The notes beneath the pieces were generated by a model, which did not search any database, was not told the DNA's origin, and worked only from the letters and a program-made list of their open reading frames with translations. A DNA stretch of 64,000 nucleotides from Methanoregulaceae archaeon (GTDB lineage Archaea > Halobacteriota > Methanomicrobia > Methanomicrobiales > Methanospirillaceae), in assembly GCA_015660965.1 (NCBI GenBank), contig JACTVG010000003.1, positions 62,001 through 126,000 of the forward strand, written 5' to 3'. The position numbers and the translations under genes were made by a program. The stretch's first letter is position 1; each line of letters opens with the position of its first letter. Of this stretch, positions 17,072-26,085 are shown one piece after another.

Positions 17072-18364
17072 TCACTTCGGTTTATAGTAACCCCATTTCT
17101 CGAGAGCCTCTTTCAATTCTTTTGACTTCTTTGCCTTCTCATCCAGGGAAATTCCTTCGTTCCATGCTTCGATCGCTTGCATGGTCGCCTTCGCCCCGGC
17201 ACGGGTTCCCTTTGGATGACCGTGGATGCCCCCGCTTACTAGTAACACTAATTCATTGCCATATATATCGAGAACATCGGGTACGAGACCGGGATGCAGT
17301 CCTCCAGATGAAACCGGGAAAGCAGTTTTTATTCTTCCCCACTCTTGCTCAAGAAGCATGGTATCCACGGCTTTTGTCTTTTTCTCTCGGAGTACATCGG
17401 CAAGAATCATAGATTCCTTTTTTGACCCGGTAAGTTTTCCGACTGCAGTGCCAGTATGGATCTGACTAACTCCAATAAGCCGCATAATTTTTGCAAGGAA
17501 TTGCATGGTGATACCATGCTTTTTGTCTCGGTCAAACGTTGCATGCATCGCCCGGTGTGCATGGATAGCAAGACCGAGATCAGAACAGTAATCACGCATC
17601 GTCATAACACTTGCGGTCCCGCTAACCACCACATCAATCATCGCATAGTTCCATCCATAATCAGCGAGTATATCCGCCCGTTTCTTCATCAAATCCGTTT
17701 CAGCCGTGATGTTGATGAAAGCCGATTTCTTGTCACCGGTCTCGTGCTCAGCCCTGTCTCTCATCGGTGTAAGGAACTTTACGCGGTCTTCAAATCGGTT
17801 GAAAGATGTGGACGTCAGGTTCTCGTCGTCCTTGACAAAATCAAAACCACCCATCCACGTCTCATATCCAACCTTTGCATGTTCTCGTGCGGAAAACCCA
17901 ATTTTGGGTTTTGGTACTGCACCAGTGAGTGGCCGATCAGAGACGTTCATCATCTTCCGAATTCCATCAATGCCGAAGTGCGGACCCTTGAAGTTGCGCA
18001 AATAGGATTGTGGTAAGGCTACATCGATTAACCGCAGGTTTTTGATTGCTTTCATGCCAAAGATGTTGCCGGCAATTCCACTGAGCAGCTGAACGGCATT
18101 ACCTTCTTCCCAAAGAGATAACGGGTATGCAATTTTTACGAAATTCCCCTCAATCGAAAATGCAGTAGCCTGGAGTTTTTTCATCCGCGGTGGCATGGTA
18201 AACAGGGTTGTCCACGTGCCAGTCGAACTTTCCGAAGCGATCCGCCCAACCGCTTCTTTTTTGCTTATCCCAGCTGCAGGTTCAAAATAAAAAAGACAAA
18301 TGAGCTCGTCCTGTGCCGGCGTATAATTGAGATTGACGAATTCATTGTACCAATCAATAGCCAT
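17072..18364 (-). CDS. rbcL: Ribulose-1,5-bisphosphate carboxylase, form III
   Basis: 430 residues, the usual large-subunit length. Active-site residues are all visible: K152 in VPKPKIG, carbamylated K178 with D180/E181 in GGFDFVKDDE, H270-R271 in HAHRAMHA, H303 in IHTGT, loop-6 K310 in VGKLTGS, SSGG at 352-355, and SGGIHGHP at 377-384. It is therefore predicted to be a true carboxylase rather than a RuBisCO-like protein. In methanogens form III enzymes act in AMP salvage or, with phosphoribulokinase, in the reductive hexulose-phosphate cycle. No phosphoribulokinase or AMP phosphorylase is next to it. ATG start; monocistronic. Confidence 0.92.
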   Translation of the reverse strand: MAIDWYNEFVNLNYTPAQDELICLFYFEPAAGISKKEAVGRIASESSTGTWTTLFTMPPRMKKLQATAFSIEGNFVKIAYPLSLWEEGNAVQLLSGIAGNIFGMKAIKNLRLIDVALPQSYLRNFKGPHFGIDGIRKMMNVSDRPLTGAVPKPKIGFSAREHAKVGYETWMGGFDFVKDDENLTSTSFNRFEDRVKFLTPMRDRAEHETGDKKSAFINITAETDLMKKRADILADYGWNYAMIDVVVSGTASVMTMRDYCSDLGLAIHAHRAMHATFDRDKKHGITMQFLAKIMRLIGVSQIHTGTAVGKLTGSKKESMILADVLREKKTKAVDTMLLEQEWGRIKTAFPVSSGGLHPGLVPDVLDIYGNELVLLVSGGIHGHPKGTRAGAKATMQAIEAWNEGISLDEKAKKSKELKEALEKWGYYKPK

Positions 18365-18754
18365 AATTTTCCCTATATCATCAAAGGTATTGTCGAGTTA
18401 TAAATGTGCAGAATGGATGATTGACCATAAGAGTCGAACCTTTTTGGTTTACTGCATCAACCCGGATTCTAGCTCCTATACCCAGACCAGGGAAAATACC
18501 GCCAATCAATCCGATGCATCGTCTTTTTTTTTATAAATCAAAAACTACCATTTTTTTCTTTTCTTTCTGAATTTACTTTCGGAAAAACTGAAGAATCATT
18601 TATAATCAACCTTTTGAACTGAATTCTCCTATTATACATTAAAAGAGGGTAAGGTAATAATTTCTACAAATCCAAACTTCAAAAGAAAAAAAATTATAGA
18701 CTTTTCATTTATTTGTTTCTAGTTATATCGCACCGCTATCTAACACCTACATAT
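18365..18754. other. Intergenic region with no gene seen
   Basis: About 390 bp between the RuBisCO start and the small Cys-rich frame. It is AT-rich with several A/T tracts. The promoter of the RuBisCO gene should lie in the first 100 bp. I see no convincing ORF, tRNA or hairpin. Confidence 0.4.
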
Positions 18755-18907
18755 CTATCTTTTTAGGGGGCATTTGCCTTTATCCCAATAAGGACACTCC
18801 TTTTCGATACAATGGCCATAAGAACGTAATGTGTTGAGAGATTGTTCTGATAACACACTCCAATTTTCTAATGGTTTACTTGGTGTCGAACAAAACCACT
18901 TACCCAT
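18755..18907 (-). CDS. Small Cys-rich frame, possibly part of a frameshifted gene
   Basis: 50 codons from ATG 18907. The translation is MGKWFCSTPSKPLENWSVLS followed by a tail with C33, C38 and C46 (GHCIEKECPYWDKGKCPLKR), which looks like a metal-binding knuckle. Just upstream, in another frame of the same strand, lies SPCILCYPKHFDYGCINYC with four more Cys. The two frames together look like one eight-Cys protein broken by a frameshift near 18900. Alternatively both are chance frames. Confidence 0.35.
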   Translation of the reverse strand: MGKWFCSTPSKPLENWSVLSEQSLNTLRSYGHCIEKECPYWDKGKCPLKR

Positions 18908-19007
18908 GTGCAGTAATTGATACAACCATAATCAAAGTGTTTTGGATAGCACAAAATACAAGGACTTTTTATCAATGTCCTAAGGAGGATTACCTTTGAA
19001 AATAACC

Positions 19008-19982
19008 TTAAAATGTATTGGGTAAACCAGCTAGGGACTGTATCAGCATCTGGGTTTCGCGAGGTGTTCCGGTCGTATTGACTAGATAACATTTCGTCCG
19101 CTTCAGAAGATGGGTGATATACTTGTTTCGAATGGTTGTTTTATAGGAATTCTTTACAAGGAGATGTGGGTTGAAATAGTTGTTTTCTGTAAACAATTTC
19201 AATCCATCAATAGGACTGATCGGTTGAAGCACCTGTGAATCGTTCTTATCTCGTTTGAGGATTATGACGATCTTTATCGTGGTCAGGGGGAGAAGCCTTC
19301 CTTTTCCAACAACCCATCGGATGTCTGCAACTGCCCGACCTTCGGTATCATACCCACCCTGTTGAACGAGTCCTCCAAATTCTTTCCAAATAGTTGTAAG
19401 ATCCTCTCGGATGTAAAAATTCTTTTCTGATCCATATGCAAGGATATCAGATCCAAATACTCTTGAGAAGAACCAGTCATCCGATACAATTCGTGAATGT
19501 GGATCTTGGAGTAACCCATACGTCTGTGTTGTTTTTCCTGCTCCAGATGTTCCGACTATACAAAGACCTTTCCCATCAACGTCCACACATGCACCATGTA
19601 CGGAATAGACGTCATGCTCGTCTTCGAGAATATCCCCAGCAAGACTAAGTCCAATCGATTTTATCCAGCCGTAATAATCAAAATTAAAGAGGAATATGGT
19701 TTTTGAATAAGGATCAAAGAGAACGGTGTTGGGTTTATACGAAACGTCTTTGAACACAAAAAGTCTTCCATGTGAACGCACATTTTGTGACATCGAGTAA
19801 AAATTTTCCTGCCATGTTTCTTTTAGTACATGATCATCAGAGAGGAGCTTGATACAGCAACCATATATTTCGGATTTAATTTCATAACGTATTCTTGGAA
19901 GATATTGTTCAGTTAGACGCTCTTTTTCTTCCGTTGATATGAGGGATACTGTGTACATCATACGTCTCTCACGAAATTGCAT
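19008..19982 (-). CDS. HPr kinase/phosphorylase-like P-loop protein
   Basis: About 324 residues. The central Walker A GTSGAGKTT follows VHGACVDVDGKGLCIV, and DD (IVSDDWFF) lies about 20 residues on. This is the arrangement of the HprK C-terminal kinase domain: P-loop, then an Asp pair. The N-terminal 130 residues are not recognisable and may be a sensor or adaptor. Similar HprK-fold proteins occur in archaea without HPr, where they are thought to phosphorylate other targets. Start taken at ATG 19982; ATG 19961 with GAGAG before it is also possible. Confidence 0.7.
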   Translation of the reverse strand: MQFRERRMMYTVSLISTEEKERLTEQYLPRIRYEIKSEIYGCCIKLLSDDHVLKETWQENFYSMSQNVRSHGRLFVFKDVSYKPNTVLFDPYSKTIFLFNFDYYGWIKSIGLSLAGDILEDEHDVYSVHGACVDVDGKGLCIVGTSGAGKTTQTYGLLQDPHSRIVSDDWFFSRVFGSDILAYGSEKNFYIREDLTTIWKEFGGLVQQGGYDTEGRAVADIRWVVGKGRLLPLTTIKIVIILKRDKNDSQVLQPISPIDGLKLFTENNYFNPHLLVKNSYKTTIRNKYITHLLKRTKCYLVNTTGTPRETQMLIQSLAGLPNTF

Positions 19983-20214
19983 CTTCAATTAAATATCCGA
20001 TGTCTCTAATTAATAATATCCCGGTTATTTTTTGCCACGACTTTGTAATCGTAGAAGCGACCTGCAGTAAATGTAGAGTGACCAAGTAAATTGTGTAAAT
20101 GCAAGATGTGCTTAAAACTCGTCTAATTTGTAAATTACACAAAAATACATATCAATGGAAATTAAAAATGGAAATTAGAGGTTATTTGACTTTATAACCA
20201 GTTGGTTGAAGGAA

Positions 20215-20412
20215 ATGGAAAAAAAAGACAAAATTTTAGTGAGTTTTGGGTTTCTCCTGATCTTATTCCTAACGATCGTTCTCATTTTTTTCAGTGCATA
20301 CAAGATTATTATGATATATCATGATTTTACCTATGCGTTGTTGTCTGTTTTCGGTGCCTTAGGGGTATCAGTCGTTGCGTATTTGCTACTATTACGAGAA
20401 TATATTGAATAA
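20215..20412 (+). CDS. Two-TM small membrane protein
   Basis: 65 residues from ATG 20215 (a TTG at 20206 is possible). Two hydrophobic helices (VSFGFLLILFLTIVLIFF and LSVFGALGVSVVAYLLLL) with a short charged N-terminus. It precedes the SdpI-family gene by 44 bp on the same strand, so the two may form an operon. Upstream at 20127-20143 there is an imperfect palindrome TTTGT...ACAAA that could be an operator. Confidence 0.6.
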   Translation: MEKKDKILVSFGFLLILFLTIVLIFFSAYKIIMIYHDFTYALLSVFGALGVSVVAYLLLLREYIE

Positions 20413-20456
20413 GTGTTCAGAAAAACAAATGTTGCGATGCAATTATAAGAGATATT

Positions 20457-21107
20457 ATGAGAAAAAGTGAGATTGTTTGTGCTGCTCTGATTTTAATTTC
20501 CTTTATCGCTGGTATCTACCTCTACTCCCCGATGCCTTATCGAATGGCATCCCACTGGAACATTTCTGGTGATGTTGATGGGTATATGTCAAAATTCTGG
20601 GGGGTTTTTTTAGTACCACTGATTGCTTTTGGATTGTTTTTATTGTTTCTTATCATTCCCCATATTGACCCGAAAAAGCATAATATCGAACAATTTAGAG
20701 TTTATTATGACCGATTTTTTATTGTAATCATCGTTTTCATTCTTTATATATACCTACTCACACTTCTGTGGAATCTTAACGTCAGGTTCAATTTAATTCA
20801 ATTGATGACCCCTGCATTTGCTGTGTTGTTCTACTATTCCGGAGTAGTCATCTCACATGCAAAGATGAATTGGTTTGTTGGGATCAGAACACCGTGGACT
20901 CTCTCAAGCGAAAAAGTATGGAACCAGACCCATGCTCTTGGTGGAAAACTGTTCAAGATTACTGGCATTATTGCATTGTTAGGAATTATTTTTATAAATT
21001 ACGCTCTGTTTTTTATCTTAGTGCCGTTGATTGTTGTAGGAATCTACACGGTTGTATATTCTTACTTCGCATATAGAGAAGAGACAAAAATGGCGCAAAA
21101 ATCTTAA
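20457..21107 (+). CDS. SdpI/DUF1648 family membrane protein
   Basis: 216 residues and about six TM helices. The DUF1648 motif MPYRMASHWNISGDVDGYM lies at about 27-45. The SdpI signature NWFVGIRTPWTLSSEKVWNQTH is at about 138-159. SdpI of Bacillus is an immunity and signal protein against the SDP toxin; archaeal members have unknown roles. The small two-TM gene directly upstream is probably cotranscribed. Confidence 0.85.
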   Translation: MRKSEIVCAALILISFIAGIYLYSPMPYRMASHWNISGDVDGYMSKFWGVFLVPLIAFGLFLLFLIIPHIDPKKHNIEQFRVYYDRFFIVIIVFILYIYLLTLLWNLNVRFNLIQLMTPAFAVLFYYSGVVISHAKMNWFVGIRTPWTLSSEKVWNQTHALGGKLFKITGIIALLGIIFINYALFFILVPLIVVGIYTVVYSYFAYREETKMAQKS

Positions 21108-21303
21108 AATCAATAATACAATTCGATACCGTAATATTTTTGAATTATCTATCCGTCAAAATTAGTATTTAGTGTTTCGAGAGTGAAAAGTGTACGACTC
21201 TAGACGTATCGTCAACCTAAAGAAAAGACTTGGCGTTTTAAATTACACGATATAAGTCAATAAATATATATTAAGTTAAAGCTTTGTTCCTTCTATCTCA
21301 TCT

Positions 21304-21441
21304 ATGCCATATCCTAAGAAACCAAAAACAGAGAAGAAAATTTGTACTCTTTGTTATAACACGGGTATTGTTTACCATCCGAAGGGGGTAAAGGTCCCGT
21401 GTCCAAATGGCTGTTCAAGTTATTTTTCTAATAATCGATGA
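21304..21441 (+). CDS. Small zinc-finger protein
   Basis: A 45-codon protein. A Lys-rich start (MPYPKKPKTEKK) is followed by CTLCYNTGIVYHPKG and PCPNGC, that is, a CxxC...CxxxC four-cysteine zinc-binding motif resembling the DnaJ-type or glucocorticoid-like mini-knuckles. ATG start, TGA stop at 21441. No clear ribosome site, so it may be leaderless. Family not recognised. Confidence 0.55.
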   Translation: MPYPKKPKTEKKICTLCYNTGIVYHPKGVKVPCPNGCSSYFSNNR

Positions 21442-21484
21442 TATTTACATTACATTATGAGTGATTCACCAGATGAGGTGTGGA

Positions 21485-21748
21485 ATGTCAGGAATGTTCC
21501 AGACCCCAGAAGGTCAGGAAATGGTAAAGACCTTCCTAACATCTCCTGAAGGACAGAATATGATGATGAATTTTATATCAACTCCGCAGGGGAAACAGTT
21601 TTTGAGCAATGTCCTCCTGAGTATTCTAGATACGGTTAATGTTCCCCACTTGAAGCGAAAGGCACAATCAGAAAGCTTGCAGAGCAATATCTGCAGGGAA
21701 CTTCTCCATAATCACAATAACATTTTATCTGACGGTTTCTTATATTGA
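21485..21748 (+). CDS. Small protein with three 13-residue repeats
   Basis: 87 residues from ATG 21485, chosen because GAGGTG sits 5 nt upstream (the frame is open to a GTG at 21461). The N-terminal half is three tandem degenerate repeats: QTPEGQEMVKTFL, TSPEGQNMMMNFI and STPQGKQFLSNVL. Each is a polar turn followed by an amphipathic helix. The C-terminus is charged and featureless. No family recognised. It lies 16 bp upstream of the TspO gene. Confidence 0.55.
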   Translation: MSGMFQTPEGQEMVKTFLTSPEGQNMMMNFISTPQGKQFLSNVLLSILDTVNVPHLKRKAQSESLQSNICRELLHNHNNILSDGFLY

Positions 21749-21764
21749 TGAAAAGTGAGAGTGG

Positions 21765-22268
21765 ATGGTAGAACATAAGCTTGTCAAACTTGCAATTTCT
21801 TTTGGGATTTGCCTCCTTGCCGGTTATTTTAATTCATTGTATGTTCTTCCCTTGATTCCAACGTGGTTCGCTTCTCTTATAAGACCAGACTTTCTCCCAT
21901 CTGAATCGTATTTTGTCCCCATTGGACTGGTTGTGTATCTTCTACTAGGTTTTGCGCTATATTTTATCTGGCACTCTGATGCAAGAAATTATCATGAGAA
22001 ACGATTCTGCCTTTTTCTCTTCATTTTTAGTCTTTTTCTGAATGTGTTGTGGGCCTACACTTTCTTCGGGCTCCATTCACCCTTCATAGCACTTATGATA
22101 ATTCTCTTACTATTCGCGATTCTCATGTCAACAATATACCAAACGCTGAGTGTATCGTTCGGAGCCACCCTTCTTTTATTGCCTTATTTGGTCATCGCAT
22201 TCGTTGTTGCGTATACGAATTACTACATCGTTACAATGAACCCAAATCTCCCCTTTATCGTGATATAA
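21765..22268 (+). CDS. tspO: TspO/MBR family membrane protein
   Basis: 167 residues and five TM helices. The TspO signatures are visible: PTWFASLIRPDFLPSESYF before TM2 (the W..L.KP...P box), VVYLLLGFALYFIW, and LNVLWAYTFFGLHSPFIAL in TM3. TspO proteins bind tetrapyrroles and related ligands in membranes; the archaeal role is unknown. GAGAGTGG lies just before the ATG. Confidence 0.8.
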   Translation: MVEHKLVKLAISFGICLLAGYFNSLYVLPLIPTWFASLIRPDFLPSESYFVPIGLVVYLLLGFALYFIWHSDARNYHEKRFCLFLFIFSLFLNVLWAYTFFGLHSPFIALMIILLLFAILMSTIYQTLSVSFGATLLLLPYLVIAFVVAYTNYYIVTMNPNLPFIVI

Positions 22269-22409
22269 TAATAGAAATTGCCGAGCATTTAGTTCATTTT
22301 TCACAATTTTTAGTATATTTGGTAACCAATGTCATACACAATAATTATAGACTAACCAAGAATTGAAAAATTTAAAGTTTACCGCGTATTAGCTGTACTT
22401 TTTTGATAC

Positions 22410-22550
22410 CTATTTTAATTTACAACAATAACTAAAACACGACGCAATAACTGCGAAAATAAATGCCCATATTGGAGGTGTCCCCGTTAAAAAGAAACTT
22501 ACTAACACAACACAATAAATTGAGATGGCTGCAAGGTACTCTTGTACCAT
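22410..22550 (-). CDS. Single-TM small membrane protein
   Basis: 46 codons from ATG 22550 to TAG at 22410. The translation MVQEYLAAISIYCVVLVSFF then LTGTPPIWAFIFAVIASCFS is a convincing hydrophobic membrane protein with a TGTPP turn between two hydrophobic stretches. It sits in the otherwise empty 346 bp between tspO and the ABC permease. No ribosome site is obvious. Confidence 0.45.
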   Translation of the reverse strand: MVQEYLAAISIYCVVLVSFFLTGTPPIWAFIFAVIASCFSYCCKLK

Positions 22551-22614
22551 GTATAAAAATAGAATTCAAATTAATAAAACTATGTGAAACAGGTTTTTCG
22601 ATAAAAAAAAATTA

Positions 22615-23811
22615 TTATTCGGCCCTAAGTGCATCAATCGGGTCCATATTAGATGCTTTCCATGCAGGATACAACCCAGATACAAGACAGACAACAATCC
22701 CGATGATCATTCCGTAGGGAACATAGAGGATGCTTTCGGGCATAAAGAAATAAGTCGTATTGCCTATCATGGCACTCACGACTGAATACCCGATCACAAG
22801 ACTACCAAGTCCTCCAACACCCGCCCCAATGACACCAAGGATAAACGCTTCGTAGAGGAACATGCGACGCACTTCACCTTTTTCTGTACCGATGGATAGT
22901 AGGATGCCGATCTCCTGCACACGTTCGTTTACCGACATCATCATCACATTAAAGATGCTAACAGCAGCGACTACAAGCGATATGCTGCCAATCGCAAGGA
23001 TAAACGTGGTGATGGTTCCTAGAGTAGAAGAGATGGAGGAAAGACGAGAACTAGCATCCTGAATCCGGACAGTCTGTGTATGTTGGTTGACTTTTTTATC
23101 AATTGCCGCTTCCGTTTCATTTATTTTGCTAATATCTTGCACGATAACATTGACTTGATCATACACATCTTTCCCGCCATAATGATCGGTATACCAAGTA
23201 TCAGGTACAATAATTGCATTATCTGAATTGACACCATCAGGTGCAAATCCCCGTGTCGTTAGGATGCCCGCAACCCTGACTGTCGGACGAACTATTGTGG
23301 CGCAATTCTGTCCGATTTTTATCCTGCTTCCGATACCCATATTAAAGTTGGAGGCAATTGTGGGACCGACAAGCGCATCATTTGCTCCTTTGATATTTGA
23401 TCCTTGGTCGATAGTAAGGAACTTGGTTATATCATTCGGATCCATTCCATACATTGATCCTCTCCCATCCGTGGATCCAATAGTGAACTGGGTATTTCCT
23501 CTATGGATAGGAATAACGTCGTTTTGTCCCACAGAAGTCTTGATATCATTGAGCGTGCTTTTATCTATTCCCTGAGCGGCGGCGGCTGTGACTCCGGCCG
23601 TCGAGGTTGTCCTCACCACATCTGAAGAAATCATAATCGTGTTGACGTTTGCTGAGAGTTGCTGTTTTACCGAAAGCTGCATGTTGGTCCCGAGCATCCC
23701 CATGGATGAGATAGCAACGACACCGATCACAATCCCAATAGATGCCAGCAATGAACGTAGGAAATTCAGCTTAACACTTCGCACGGAGAGGTCAAAGAAG
23801 ATATCTTTCAT
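22615..23811 (-). CDS. ABC transporter permease, MacB/FtsX type
   Basis: 398 residues. TM1 is near the N-terminus (FLRSLLASIGIVIGVVAISSMGMLG). A large extracytoplasmic MacB periplasmic-core-like domain follows (about 45-265). The C-terminal FtsX part has three TM helices, the NERVQEIGILLSIGTEKGEVRRMFLYEA motif and ends in SGLYPAWKASNMDPIDALRAE. It overlaps the ATPase gene by 4 bp (ATGA). Together with the ATPase and the large secreted protein upstream it resembles the methanogen MacB-like systems, probably an exporter or mechanotransmission complex. Confidence 0.88.
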   Translation of the reverse strand: MKDIFFDLSVRSVKLNFLRSLLASIGIVIGVVAISSMGMLGTNMQLSVKQQLSANVNTIMISSDVVRTTSTAGVTAAAAQGIDKSTLNDIKTSVGQNDVIPIHRGNTQFTIGSTDGRGSMYGMDPNDITKFLTIDQGSNIKGANDALVGPTIASNFNMGIGSRIKIGQNCATIVRPTVRVAGILTTRGFAPDGVNSDNAIIVPDTWYTDHYGGKDVYDQVNVIVQDISKINETEAAIDKKVNQHTQTVRIQDASSRLSSISSTLGTITTFILAIGSISLVVAAVSIFNVMMMSVNERVQEIGILLSIGTEKGEVRRMFLYEAFILGVIGAGVGGLGSLVIGYSVVSAMIGNTTYFFMPESILYVPYGMIIGIVVCLVSGLYPAWKASNMDPIDALRAE

Positions 23812-24488
23812 GATGCGACTATCCTTCCATCTTCAAGTTCTATTATCCGGTGTGCATACTCTGCTATCTTTGGATCGTGGGTTACCAGGATGACCGTTTT
23901 TCCTTCATTATGCAACCCAACAAGGATATCCATGATCTGGAACCCCGTTTTTCTGTCAAGATTTCCAGTAGGTTCATCACACAACATAATCTTCGGATCA
24001 TTGACAAGTGCACGTGCAATTGCAACACGCTGCTGTTGACCACCAGAAAGCTGGTTGGGCCGGTGAGCACTCAGTTCCTCGTCAAATCCAACTGATTTGA
24101 GAACGGCTGCTGCTTTCCCAGTTGTATCGCGCTTTTTATATTTCAGGATGAGTGGATATTCAACATTTTCGTATGCCGATAAGAGAGGGATCAGGTAAAA
24201 TTTTTGAAAAATATATCCAACGGTATCCCTCCGGATGTGCGTCCGCTCCAAATTTGTCATATTGGAAACATTTTTTCCTTCAATATACAATTCCCCAGAA
24301 GTGGGTATATCTAGAATCCCCAGCTGGTTCATAATGGTAGATTTTCCTGAACCAGATGGCCCCATGATTGCCACAAACTCATTATCGTTAATATCAAGCG
24401 AGACATGATCGAGCGCTTTGAAATCACCGGATTCAAGATGGTATACCTTCGTAACATCAGCTAACCGGATGAGAGGGAATTCGCTCAT
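23808..24488 (-). CDS. ABC transporter ATP-binding protein, MacB/LolD type
   Basis: 226 residues from ATG 24488 (MSEFPLIRLADVTKVYHLES); the frame is open upstream but would overlap the preceding gene. Walker A GPSGSGKST, signature LSGGQQQRVAIARAL, Walker B IMLCDEPTGNLD and H-loop VTHD are all intact, and the D-loop GNLDRKTG is typical of LolD/MacB. It sits between the permease (4-bp overlap) and the secreted COG1361-like protein (11-bp gap) in one operon. Confidence 0.92.
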   Translation of the reverse strand: MSEFPLIRLADVTKVYHLESGDFKALDHVSLDINDNEFVAIMGPSGSGKSTIMNQLGILDIPTSGELYIEGKNVSNMTNLERTHIRRDTVGYIFQKFYLIPLLSAYENVEYPLILKYKKRDTTGKAAAVLKSVGFDEELSAHRPNQLSGGQQQRVAIARALVNDPKIMLCDEPTGNLDRKTGFQIMDILVGLHNEGKTVILVTHDPKIAEYAHRIIELEDGRIVAS

Positions 24489-24499
24489 ACTTAAACCTG

Positions 24500-25846
24500 T
24501 CAGCGCTTCTTCAACTTTGATTTCAACCATTTCCTTTTCATCCACAGTACGATTGCGATAATGACAATAATACCACTGGCAATGACAGGATAGAACGAAC
24601 TGAGACCGCCACCTCTGTTACCGCTAAATCCAAAGATGCCTCCGCCACCAGGAGCACCACCGCCGGCTCTCGCTGCAGATGCAGATGTTCCTGTTTGCCC
24701 AGCAGTCGAACCAGAACTACTAGTGCTGCCGGTACGGGTAACGGTAACGGTCGAACCTGAACCTGAGTTAGTCCTAAGATCAAGATTTTTTGTGACGTTG
24801 AATGTGTTGCCATTGGCATTTTTCCACTGGATTTGTACTGGAACGGATGATAGATCATCAGTTACAAAAGTGAGTGTAAAACTCGAAAAGTCATCAGATG
24901 CCAATGTGCCGATCGGATATTCCGAGTACGGTTCCACAGGTTTTGCAGGGGCAAGAACCGTGAGTACCATTCCTTGAGCACCAGTGATCCCTGCATTAGT
25001 TACATCACCAGTAAGTTGGTATGAGGACCCTTGAGAGACGACCGCAATGTCGTTGAGCACAGGTTTAGCAGCAGTCTTATCTTCCCCCAAATTAAGTGGA
25101 AGAACAACATCGGTTGTATGTTTGTTTTGCCCGTTTTGGAAGCTGACATGGAAGGTGACATTCGTTTCCTGATATGGCGTAACATCGAATGGGATTTCGG
25201 CATCAGATCCAGCACTTATAACACTGATAAACGATGTAGCCGGACTTATAATAACACCTTGTCCCTCTGGAGTGATGATAACATTCTTAATATCACCATC
25301 ACGAGGATTGACAATGCTCAGGTTGACCGTGTTGGTTGTTGACAATGCAAAATTATCGGGCTTTTGGGAGATAGATGCCTTAATATCTGTCGAATCCACT
25401 TCTATTTTGATCGGATAGTTAATACTATTACCTTGCTTTGTTCCAACGCTAAATGTTGGATAATAAGTTCCATCAGGCCCATCTACGGATATAAGGAAAG
25501 GAAGGTCCATTGTGGACCCTGGAGCAATATTCAAGTTTGCGCTAAACGCGTTACTGTTTTGGATATGAACGTGTGTTTCGATAAGACCTGGAACATCCAG
25601 TGCGATTGACTGATTACCTACATTTGTCAATTGCACATCAATATACCCAGTCTCGTGTGGATAATACACTTGAGGATCAATAGTAACCGATGAAACGTAG
25701 ACAAGAGATGCTAAATTTTGACCACCGGTCGAACTTCCTGTAATAACTAGACTAGTTGTACCAGTGTTTGTATTGCTTGCTGCACTTGCTATTGTAACAA
25801 GAGACAATACAAATATGTAACCGATTATGCGTAATGTCGTTGACAT
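24500..25846 (-). CDS. Secreted, C-terminally anchored COG1361-like protein
   Basis: 448 residues. A signal peptide (IIGYIFVLSLVTIASAAS) is followed by several beta-sandwich segments of the CARDB/NEW3 kind (YPHETGYIDVQLTNVGNQSIAL, VNLSIVNPRDGDIKNV, YQLTGDVTNAGITGAQGM). A Ser/Thr/Gly-rich spacer with GGGAPGGGGIFGFSGNRGGG, one TM helix and a basic tail end the protein. It is the first structural gene of the MacB-like operon. Such proteins (COG1361) are frequent partners of these ABC pairs in archaea and may be the extracellular adaptor. Confidence 0.8.
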   Translation of the reverse strand: MSTTLRIIGYIFVLSLVTIASAASNTNTGTTSLVITGSSTGGQNLASLVYVSSVTIDPQVYYPHETGYIDVQLTNVGNQSIALDVPGLIETHVHIQNSNAFSANLNIAPGSTMDLPFLISVDGPDGTYYPTFSVGTKQGNSINYPIKIEVDSTDIKASISQKPDNFALSTTNTVNLSIVNPRDGDIKNVIITPEGQGVIISPATSFISVISAGSDAEIPFDVTPYQETNVTFHVSFQNGQNKHTTDVVLPLNLGEDKTAAKPVLNDIAVVSQGSSYQLTGDVTNAGITGAQGMVLTVLAPAKPVEPYSEYPIGTLASDDFSSFTLTFVTDDLSSVPVQIQWKNANGNTFNVTKNLDLRTNSGSGSTVTVTRTGSTSSSGSTAGQTGTSASAARAGGGAPGGGGIFGFSGNRGGGLSSFYPVIASGIIVIIAIVLWMKRKWLKSKLKKR

Positions 25847-25848
25847 AA

Positions 25849-26085
25849 TTACTCCGTTTTGTTATGATCTTTCATCGCGATAGTTTGGATCGTATCATCG
25901 TAAGAAAAAATTTCCTCGACCGTAACACCGAAATAGTGGGCTATTTTGAAGGCGAGGTCGAGAGAGGGGATATATTTTCCTTTCTCAATAGCAAGGATGG
26001 TCTGACGAGTAACTCCGATTGCTAGGGCAAGGTCTTCCTGTGTAAGATCACGCATTGCCCTTTGAACTTTGATATTATTCTTCAT
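25849..26085 (-). CDS. XRE-family transcriptional regulator
   Basis: 78 residues from ATG 26085 with GGGAG at a good distance; an upstream open stretch has no ribosome site. The helix-turn-helix is TQEDLALAIGVTRQTILAIEKGKYIPSLDLAFKIAHYFGVTVEEIF. This is the small YozG/YgzD-like type found with DUF2178 proteins. It overlaps the DUF2178 gene by 11 bp and precedes the ABC operon by 2 bp, so it probably regulates that operon and itself. Confidence 0.88.
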   Translation of the reverse strand: MKNNIKVQRAMRDLTQEDLALAIGVTRQTILAIEKGKYIPSLDLAFKIAHYFGVTVEEIFSYDDTIQTIAMKDHNKTE

